Assembly (NCBI GenBank): GCA_037127255.1
Contig: JBANSL010000014.1
Location: 72,337,646-72,401,645, forward strand
DNA length: 64,000 bases
Direction of reading: 5' to 3'
Source of the DNA: Persicaria tinctoria
Lineage: Eukaryota > Streptophyta > Magnoliopsida > Caryophyllales > Polygonaceae
The notes under the pieces were generated by a model. That model saw nothing but the letters and a program-made list of their open reading frames with translations, was not told where the DNA came from and searched no databases. The translations under genes were made by a program, and so were the position numbers. Positions 55,830 to 64,000 of the stretch are shown piece after piece; the stretch's first letter is position 1, and each line of letters starts with the position of its first letter.

Positions 55830-57478
55830 TCTATTAATATTACTAATTCTGCTAGCATTTTGCTGACGTGTCGCTCTGTAAATTAAAGTTGAATTTTTTA
55901 ATCAAAAGTTTCCTTTCTTATTAATCAATGTTATTAAGGGAAGTTTAAATATTTGTTTCCTATATTATATTCATCACAATCGTATTAAAAATGTCTAGAC
56001 AATTAATTCAAATGTCAAAATAAAAATCTATTAATAATATTAATAATCTATTAATATTGCTAATTCTTCTAGCATTTTGCTGACGTGTCACGCCCACAAT
56101 TAAACTTAATTTTTTATTTTAATGGTATTTTTTTATTGGTCAATATTTTTGCTGAAATTTTAAAATACACGTTTCATATTTTAAACATATTTGTTTTCTA
56201 TTTTCATACTAATCAAAAGTTTCTTTTCTTATTAATCGATATTATTAAGGGAAGTTTAAATATTTGTTTCCAATATTATATTTATCAGTCATATTAAAAA
56301 TGGATAGATATTTAATTCAAATGTCAAAGTAAAAAGTAATTATAAAAATCAATGATTCTCAAAATCATATTTCTTTTCAAAATTTACATATTATATGGTA
56401 TAGACATATTTTTTCATGAAATTTTTTAAATATTTTTGGAGATGGAAGCGAAACATCATTAATTTTAAGAAGAGATTATTTTTGCACATGTTATCCTTAA
56501 AAATGGTAGAAAAAAATTATCGAAAATGAATAAATCTATACTAACTCTACACATTCTACATGACATCTATTTACATTTTTAACCTAAGATTTTTTCAGAT
56601 AGAAATTATATTTATTCTAAACATCTTAAATGACTATTAGGAATAGTAAAAAAAAAAGAACATTTTAAGATCTACATACAAAAATTGAAGAATTTTTAGA
56701 AAAGCAAATGTGAAATTTGAATAAATAAATAAACACTCTTTTAAGATTAATTTCTGGGTGTTTGGCTTCAAATATTGAAGAAAAAAAAATCAAAATGATA
56801 TTTTACGTCTATATTTATTTTATACAACCTAGAAGGCCCTTATTATAATTTCAATATTTTAAGGCTTGCAAAAGTTTTTTTTTATGAAGTTAGGAAAAAT
56901 AATCTATTTGTGAATACTCGATTTCAAAAATTAATTATAAAAATCAGTTAGAGCCAAAAAAAAAGTTTTTTTCTTACAATTTACTTATTTTAGACATCTT
57001 AAATGACTATCAAAAAATAAATAATATTTTAAGACTTATAAGCATTACTAATGCTTATTTTACATCTTAGATGAGGCTTCTTAGATCATTTTTCTACCTT
57101 TTAGGATCTTTTTATTTTTACCATCTTACCTTTATTTTCACTATTAATTTCCCTCTCTTTCTAGCCATCTTTCTAATGAAAATAATGAATAAGTTATGTA
57201 TATCTACATAACTTCAAAAATATTCGTATAATCATGTGCTTATGACAATAATTATATATTTATTTCAATTATATTAGGTGGTGTGTTTGAGTATTATTAA
57301 TACTTTACCTTATTAAATCATTTAAAAAAATTGTATTGTATCTCTTTCTAACTAATTGATAAACTACAAAAAAAATTTTATACGTACATATTTTTGTTAT
57401 AAACAATTATATATATATAGATATATAAAATGATGTTTAAATTAAAATGGATAAAAAAGGCACGAGTATTACACTAGT
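55830..57478 (+). mobile_element. Helitron-like element (1.65 kb) with a duplicated 5' end
   Basis: It starts TCTATTAATATTACTAATTC after an A and ends AAGGCACGAGTATTACACTAGT before a T. The 5' sequence, including GCTAGCATTTTGCTGACGTG or a near copy, recurs at 56047, so either a second Helitron start or a tandem insertion is nested inside. Low-complexity AT interior, no RepHel ORF. Confidence 0.6.
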
Positions 57479-57707
57479 TCTAAACTAAAAATCAAACCAA
57501 ACACACAAAACTAGAGGAATTCCGTCCTAAAATCAACCGATAAGAATTCAAATAGAATCAGGTTTTATATATTAGCTAGACCACCACTCGATAACGTCTT
57601 TTCAAACTAGAATCCAAACCAATTCAACATAGAACTCCATGCCATGATCAGCCGGGTGACAAATTAAGCTACCCAACTCTATCCTCCCACTTGGTTAATC
57701 TCAACTA

Positions 57708-57944
57708 CTCCCTCCGTTTCCTTTTAAATGACTTTTTCAAGTCATGCACGTAGTTTTATAACGATAAAAACTATATTAAATATTAATATTTTAAAAATAT
57801 TTTTTTAATAATATTATACTTATCATCAATAAGTATGAGATTGTCGAAAAAAATATTTAAAAAAATTATTATTTCATATAGTTTTTCACACCTTAAAAAA
57901 CGTGCATGAATAGTAAAAAGTCAATTAAAAGGAAACGGAGGGAG
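57708..57944. mobile_element. Stowaway MITE, copy 2
   Basis: A 237 bp element with the CTCCCTCCGTTTCCTTTTAA inverted ends and a TA duplication (57706-57707, 57945-57946). Its reverse complement is nearly identical to 7707-7942, so the two copies are members of one young family in opposite orientations. Confidence 0.85.
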
Positions 57945-57946
57945 TA

Positions 57947-58670
57947 ATATTTTTTTAAAAAAAATCAGTTTCAAGGGGCGGTGAACAGTAAATTTAAGAA
58001 TATATATCCATTAAAAAATATACAGTACTTCCCTTTTTTATATTGTACGCATCACAAGCCATAGGAATATACGGAGTAGTATATGATGATAAACTTAATT
58101 AATTAGGTAGGTGGATTAATCCAAATGACTCACACACATAAATTCAATTTTTTTCCTGGAAAAAATATATAATAAGTGAGTAATAATGGAGCACGCCCAT
58201 CAAAATTCAATGATACTCCTATATTTGCGTGCTGAATTACATACCCGAATGTACACACAAGGTTTTAATTATAACCATACACATATATAAATACGTATCA
58301 ATTTAACACGTCACATATCACACCTATATTACACGTACCTGTTTAGTAAGTACGTGTATATATCATTCATTCAAGATGATTTATTTTTATATTTTTCCTT
58401 TAATTATGAAATATATGACTCACATACGAGATGATTTATGTTTATATTCGAGATGATTTATTTTTATTTTTATATTCAAGATGACACCCTTTCACACCAG
58501 TACGTACACCGCATTCTCGAAAATCAATTCAAGTCTTCGAGGATGCAGCGAATTGTTGTGAAAGGGTGTCATCCTCTCAATGTGCAAGGGAGGTTGGGGA
58601 GATCAGAACCGTCGCTGGAAGCACAGGTGCAACGCGAGACTACGCCTAATGGTAGCTGTCGGATTCGGGT
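57947..58670. other. AT-rich spacer
   Basis: No gene. GATGATTTATTTTTAT-type words repeat near 58375-58475. Confidence 0.45.
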
Positions 58671-58675
58671 TATAT

Positions 58676-59105
58676 CAAAATAAATTGTGATGCCTCAATG
58701 TCGGAAGAAAAAGGATGTGGAGTGGGCACAATCGCTCGAGACTCGAATGGCTCTTTGGTGTGGACTGCTGCTGGAAATATATATACAAAGGGGCTCGGAC
58801 TCGAATGGCTCTTTGGTGTGGGCTGCAAGGCTTGCAGCGGAAAGGGATTCACAACAGTTGATAATCGAGTCAGACTGTCCGCGCCTTGTTCAGAGTATGC
58901 AGCAACGAAAATAGGTAGGAGGTGTGGCGGGGGTCCTCCTCAAAGAGCTGGACGTACAGGCGTTCGAGTGGGTTTTGAGAATGTCGATGGAGCTTTGTGC
59001 GCCGAAATGGGAATCAAGCAGCTCATTTTCTTAGTTGTTTCTTTAGTTTTGCAGAAGACGATTTACCGCCTTTTTTATTTGACATTGTGTTTGGAGATTT
59101 GATGG
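58676..59105 (+). pseudogene. LINE RNase H relic (LINE-F)
   Basis: It reads INCDASMSEEKGCGVGTIARD (RNase H opening with the catalytic Asp) in one frame and, after shifts, AARLAAERDSQQLIIESDCP and GVLLKELDVQAFEWVLR. A 24-base segment starting GACTCGAATGGCTCTTTGG is repeated 58 bases apart (58740, 58798), an internal duplication that helped destroy the frame. It ends near a short A-run at 59137. Confidence 0.6.
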
Positions 59106-59284
59106 TAACGAAATAAATAATGTGGTTTTTCATCATAAAAAAAATAGGGTTTGGGGTGGCGGATCCAAATAGGGTTCGGGGTAACTAAAGCCTCTCTAGT
59201 CTAAAACAAAAACCTAGAAAAAAAAATTACGGGATTTTTTTTTGTAATTTTTATTAATTTGTTAGATAAAAGAGTCTAAAAGAA

Positions 59285-59372
59285 GTAATGAATCACTGAG
59301 ATAGCTTAGCTTAGTTGAAAATGGGGTTCGAATCTTCTGTCACCTTATACTGTCCCCTCTCACAAAAAAAAA
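59285..59372 (+). mobile_element. tRNA-like SINE fragment with A-tail
   Basis: GATAGCTTAGCTTAGTTGAAAA resembles a pol III A-box region in part, and GGGGTTCGAATCTTCTG a B-box. The unit ends CCCCTCTCACAAAAAAAAAA. The order and roughly 35-base spacing of the boxes fit a tRNA-derived SINE. No target duplication was identified. Confidence 0.45.
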
Positions 59373-59540
59373 ATATATTTTTTATTCTTTTAAATCTATT
59401 TTTTTTAATTTTAATTTGTTTTTCTTTTTCTTTTTATTTGAAGTTTGTGAGGGGAGGTGGTTGGGGATAGGAGGGGGGGGGGGACAAATTAGGGGACAGA
59501 TGATTTGGAGCCGTTGAAAAGTAGGGTTATTTCTTAGTTT

Positions 59541-59660
59541 GAGTTTTTTTTTTTTTTGGAATTCAGGAAAGAAATTCAATTATCTAGACAAGTATAGAGG
59601 AATCGAGATATCGGACAAACTGGTAGATGGACTAACCATCATGTACAACTAGAAGCAAAT
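59541..59660 (-). mobile_element. Diverged relative of the non-coding retroposons (copy D)
   Basis: Poly-T at 59545-59558 is followed by GGAATTCAGGAAAGAAATTC and TCGGACAAACTGGTAGATGG, echoing the same-position words of copies A-C (in particular copy C). The right end and target duplication are not found; downstream to about 59960 may belong to it. Confidence 0.4.
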
Positions 59661-60851
59661 TACATATAGGAAAATACATGAAGCAAATGATGTAAATATT
59701 ATGCAAAAAAAAAGTACATGTCATCCTACACTTTAAAATACACTAATTGTCCCACCAAAAACAAATTAAACCTACACAGAGAACTCTGGAGATCACTGGT
59801 CGACACCTTAGATTATGGACTCCAAGAGCCATCAAGTGTCGATCACACTTCCACTACATTGATCTCCAAACATGACAAATCAAACCATCGAAACCTGCAC
59901 CACAACAAGAACATCAAAGCACGTTAGCACGTACACCAATCGCAAACCCACACCGGCCCAAGCCACGCTTATTTTGAGATTATGAGTTTAAATCTCATTA
60001 ACCTCATTTTTTATATATATTTTTTATTTCTCTTAGTTTTTCTCTACTAAAATGCTTAATTAAATTGCAAATTTAAGGTCTTTTTGAATATATTTTAATA
60101 AAAACATTCTTTTATATATATACATATAACCAAATTCTCAATTTTTTTTAATAATTTTTGTTTTTATTTATTTTCTTCTATAAAAATATCTATTTAAATA
60201 ACAAATTTAAAGTTTTTCTATAAAAATGTATATGTAAATCACAAATTTAATTTTTTTTATTATAATCAATTTAAATAAAAAATATTTTTTTCATACATAC
60301 ATTCAAAAAAAATAGTGAAAAAATAATTTAGCCCTCATAAAAAAATTATGGAGCCATCCTGTATTAATATGGTACGATTTTAGTTGCATTTAAATGATTA
60401 AATCTGTCCTTTTTTTCTCCAGGCTGGCAAATAGGAGTATTCTGGAACGTACATACGGAGTGTATTGGACAGATCGATCAAAGATTCAAAAAAAATACTC
60501 CAAAGTTTAATTAAATTAATTGGAATTGTAGATATTTTATGTTTTAATTGTTTGAACGGCCAACCAATCGATGACACTTGTCATCCTCTCCTGCTTTGAT
60601 TGGTGTTCCGTTTGGGGACCATCGCTGTGCTGTGTATATCCTGTCGTACGGACTTCGAATCGAAAAATAAATATACGAAGTAAATAAAAATGAGATTCTA
60701 TAATGTACTCCGTATATGTGTCGTGATAGAAATATTTTTAAAAATAGCCAAAAGATTTTTTAAAAATAGAAAAATAGCCTACTTTAGAAATTTATTTGGA
60801 AAATAGTTAAAATGGGATAATTAGTTAATTCAAACAACGGGCCTAGTAACA
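59661..60851. other. AT-rich spacer
   Basis: No gene or delimitable element recognised. Confidence 0.45.
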
Positions 60852-60854
60852 TAA

Positions 60855-61757
60855 GAGCCCGTTTGGAAAGGGTATATAGATATATGATATAGACTATGAG
60901 TATGAGATATAGATATCAAGCTATGGGTATGGAATTGATATCTATATCTTATATCTACTGTTTGACAAAGGTATATAGATATCAGAAAAAAATAAAATAA
61001 AGAGAAAATGTAATAAAAATGAACCAAAAACCTTATAACTTTCGAAATGTTAAAAAAAAGGTGTAGTAATTTTCGAAAATAATTAGGCAACCCTAATTTT
61101 CGAACCCTAATTCAAGAGTAACTAGTGTAAATTCTGACAGAAATTTTCAAATAGTTGCAACAACAAAAAATTCGAACAGCAACAATACTTCGTACAGCAG
61201 CAATGGCGAACAGGGAGCAAAATTCGTACAGAAGCAACCTTAATTCAAACATTCGAAAGCAAAATTATTGTTGTTGCTTGGTATATTAGCAACAATGGCG
61301 AACAGGAAGCAAAATTCGAACAGAAGCAAAATTTGCACAGAAAGCCCTAATTCGAACAAAAGCAAAATTTGAAGGCATGTTAGTTTCGAACAGAAGCCTA
61401 ATTCATCTAGAAATTTTCGAACAACAACCCTAATTCGAACAGAAATCGAATGCAATGGCAAACAGAAGAAGAGATGCAATCGAACAGAAATCGAATGCAA
61501 TGACGAACAGAAGAAGAGATATAATCGAATGCAATCGAACAGAAGGAGAAGAAGGAGAAGAAGTACGTTGCTCAGTCTTTTCCTATACCGCCCAATTTGG
61601 TCAGATATCCAAGAGGGAAAAAAACCTAGAATTAATATATGGGAGATATAGGATTGATATTTATATACGAATTTGGATAAACATACCAAACAGGGTATAT
61701 AGAAATTGGGCCTTCTATACTCATAGTCTATATCTATATACAGTCCCAAACAAGCCC
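60855..61757. mobile_element. Tourist/Harbinger-like non-autonomous element (903 bp)
   Basis: Terminal inverted repeats GAGCCCGTTTGG and the complement of CCAAACAAGCCC continue inward with GTATATAGATATA and TAGACTATGAGTAT on both sides, giving repeats of about 50 bp. TAA flanks both ends (60852-60854, 61758-61760). The interior has imperfect direct repeats around TTCGAACAGAAGC and AACAGAAGAAGAGAT. No transposase remains. Confidence 0.65.
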
Positions 61758-61791
61758 TAAATTATTAAGAAATAATAAAACAATCGCGAAA

Positions 61792-61918
61792 ACTAAATAC
61801 ACCACAAATCACCACGTTCAAATTGACGTGGTGGTTTACGGTAGGCTAATTAATTGAAAAGGAGCCACCACGTTGGAATGGACATGGTGATTTGAGGGAA
61901 GATTTACGGTATATTTAA
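61792..61918. mobile_element. Small hairpin MITE
   Basis: Ends ACTAAATACACCACAAATC and the complement of GATTTACGGTATATTTAA are inverted repeats of about 19 bp. Two internal hairpins are formed by CCACG..CGTGG words. The ACACCACAAATCAC end is shared with the MITE at 11548-13111, indicating one family. Target duplication unresolved. Confidence 0.5.
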
Positions 61919-62725
61919 CATCGCCATAAAATAATTGAGTCGTGTTTATAACGACGGACGACTTATATTTTTATTTATACCACTTTTAACATTTTTGAAA
62001 ATGAACTAAATTGTTTTCATTAAATAGAACTGTTGTTACAAATATTGGCTTTATTGTATTTTTTTTTTTAAAGAATTGTAGACACAACGATGGACGATTG
62101 ATAAAAAAGAGTCGTCGTCATAATCAACGACTTGTATATAATATATATTTTTATCTAAAATTTTAATTAACAACTTATCTCTGTTTTGATTATTTTCCAA
62201 ATAAGATTCCGACATCACTATTTCTCTATTTTTTTTTTAAAAAAATTGCCTATTTTGAAAAATAAAATAAAATTCTTAAGAGTATGAATAGCAGTGTACA
62301 GATCGAGTTTTGCATCTTTATAGTTTATGCTCAAAATTTCTCTCATTTCAAATTAAACGACGTGGATCGGCCTATCAACAACCCAGCCGATAATCCTATT
62401 TTTCTTTTATTGATTCTTCAACTTTCCAAAAAAAAAAAAAGGGGTCAAATATAAATGAGAGAAAGACGAAAATACTGAAATGTGGTTGGAGTTATGAATT
62501 GAATCATACACTGATGTACGTAACTCAAAAGGAATACATATCTTCATCTTCATATATATATAGTATCAAATTAAAGCGATGGTAGTACAAAGTCTATCAA
62601 GTTTCCCGTGATCTTGGATGAGTTGTGTTTAATTAATATCTTTATATTTCATTGTCCGGCCAATTGATAAAGGGACTAGTATGATCATCTATATTAAAAA
62701 AGTTTAGAGTTGTTCGTGGGAGATG
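61919..62725. other. AT-rich spacer
   Basis: No gene or element recognised. Confidence 0.45.
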
Positions 62726-62733
62726 GAGATGAT

Positions 62734-63512
62734 TAGATCCGGGCAAACGCGGGTGCGGGCCGGACTTGGGCCGGACTATACTCGAGATTTCGTCCCGTTG
62801 TTGTGGGCGCGGGTCAGGCTAAGCCCGCTTAAAGGGTTGGAAGTCGTGTCCAATCCCGTCCGCGAATGCAGGTGCGGGTACCCGCAAACCCAGTCAATTT
62901 TTCGTATTAAAGTTATACATATTATTTTTATACATATTGCATATATTATTTATACTGTTTTATATTACATATTATTTATATACTAAGCCTACTGTTTTTA
63001 TTAAAAAAAAATATATTACCTACTCTTGAATTGGTAAATAAAGAGCGGCCATTCCGGTGTTCGAACCGGGGACCTATGGGTACTACCCACAAGTCCTTTC
63101 CGGTGAGCCATTACCTACTCTTTTTATACTAAGCCTACACTAATCCAAAGAAAAAAAATACTACCTACTGTTTTTATTATTATTTACATACATATATATA
63201 TAGTTTACTCTTTATTATATTACTTACATACATATATATCATTACTGTTTTTTATTTTTTTAAATGAATAATTAATATTATTTATTACATCTATATATAT
63301 ACATATATTTTAATTTTAATTAAAAAAATGCGGGTGCCCGTTACGGGCCTAGCGGCCCGTAACGGGTAGATTGGCTTACCCAATCCCATACCCGCTGCGG
63401 GCGCGGGCCGGGCTTAGCGGTCCGCGTGGGCTTTTCCCCCTACCCAAGCCTATCCAATTTTACGGGCAGGCGGGACGGGCCGGGCGGGCCGGCTCGCGTT
63501 TGCCCAGGTCTA
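62734..63512. mobile_element. GC-ended hAT-type element (779 bp)
   Basis: Inverted ends TAGATCCGGGCAAACGCG and the complement of CGCGTTTGCCCAGGTCTA, with a perfect 8-base target duplication GAGATGAT (62726-62733, 63513-63520). Subterminal regions are rich in GGGCC/GCGGG words, while the core is AT-rich. It contains the tRNA-like retroposon at 63028-63109. No transposase. Confidence 0.8.
63028..63109 (-). mobile_element. Short tRNA-like retroposon, copy 2
   Basis: An 82-base unit on the minus strand beginning GGCTCACCGGAAAGGACTTG, with CCGGTTCGAACACCGG (a T-arm-like hairpin and B-box), ending TTTATTTACCAATTC. A perfect 13-base duplication, ATTACCTACTCTT, flanks it (63015-63027, 63110-63122). 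It is clearly homologous to 1803-1887 over its whole length and is nested in the hAT element. Confidence 0.75.
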
Positions 63513-63550
63513 GAGATGATATTAGACACTTTTCTTTTGCATCCACAATT

Positions 63551-64000
63551 TGAAGTGGTTACTGAATTTTTCTCATTTATACCTAATTAGAAATGAATCA
63601 TATGGAAAATCAATTACTCTTTTCTCTTTGCCTTACTCTCTCTCTATCTCTATCCCTAATCTCTCCCTTACTTTCCCTTTTCCTTTACTGTTCTTCCTCC
63701 TAAACCCTTCCTCCTCTATCCCTAAACTCATCTCCTTCCCTTAATCTCTTCCCTTACCTTCAATCTCTCTTGTTTTGGTAATGATCCATCCCATGTAACA
63801 CTTAGGGTATAAATATACCCTAAGACTTTGTAATGATCATCGAATTGAATAATCAAATCCAATTACTCTTACTCTTTACTCACTCTCAACCCTAAACTCC
63901 CTAATTCCTTCCCTAATCTCTACCTTTTCCTTTCAATTCCACATGTTTCATGGCTTAATCTGATTTGGATCATGACAAATTTGTATCAGAGCAAGGTTTC
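63551..64000 (+). mobile_element. 5' end of an LTR retrotransposon cut by the window edge
   Basis: Near the right edge TTGTATCAGAGCAAGG (63979-63994) resembles the initiator-Met tRNA primer site with one mismatch, four bases behind a CA (ATCATGACA). The preceding sequence contains a TATA-like GGGTATAAATATACCC and long pyrimidine-rich stretches, as LTRs often do. The LTR start is a guess. Confidence 0.4.

Noticed and set aside
63028..63109. A functional tRNA gene
   Set aside because: A B-box and T-arm-like hairpin exist, but acceptor and anticodon stems do not fold, and target duplications show retroposition.

Overview
This is nuclear DNA of a flowering plant, almost certainly a eudicot. The evidence is intron-containing genes with GT-AG junctions, AT-rich spacers, and plant-specific families: a clade-D PP2C, a lysine-rich arabinogalactan protein, a PUB4-like armadillo protein, Ty1/copia, L1-type LINE, Helitron, Stowaway, Tourist, hAT and Mutator-like elements. 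I cannot name the species. No tRNA, rRNA or CRISPR was recognised.

Layout. 0-16.9 kb is a transposon graveyard: Helitrons, LINE 3' ends with RNase H domains, tiny tRNA-like retroposons, and an LTR element with a very long LTR (5873-9932) that landed inside a LINE RNase H domain. 17.0-25.2 kb is genic: an ARM-repeat gene (+, 17630-18705) with an intact copia element of identical LTRs (18860-23354) 155 bp behind its stop codon, then a lysine-rich AGP gene (-, 24090-25149). 25.6-31.3 kb holds a LINE-like insertion and a decayed copia element. 35.5-43.2 kb is genic again: an ARM/TPR gene (+) and a four-exon PP2C gene (-).

The most remarkable object is a 9.3 kb Mutator-like element (about 46081-55422). 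It has diverged terminal inverted repeats and two convergent genes: a ten-exon DUF1985/Ulp1-like cysteine protease (+) and a three-exon MULE transposase with SWIM zinc finger (-). Each gene has only a few lesions. The whole interior is strewn with one 8-mer, TTTCAGCA/TGCTGAAA. I count 43 exact copies between 46867 and 55326, against three noticed elsewhere in the window. Exons carry it as TGCTGAAA in the sense direction (mostly read as Ala-Glu); introns carry it as TTTCAGCA. This resembles the self-recognition motifs of VANDAL MULE anti-silencing systems, but the word is different, and the link is inference.

55.8-64 kb returns to mobile DNA: a 1.65 kb Helitron, a second Stowaway copy, a LINE RNase H relic, a Tourist-like element, a hairpin MITE, a GC-rich hAT element with a nested tRNA-like retroposon, and the start of another LTR element at the right edge.
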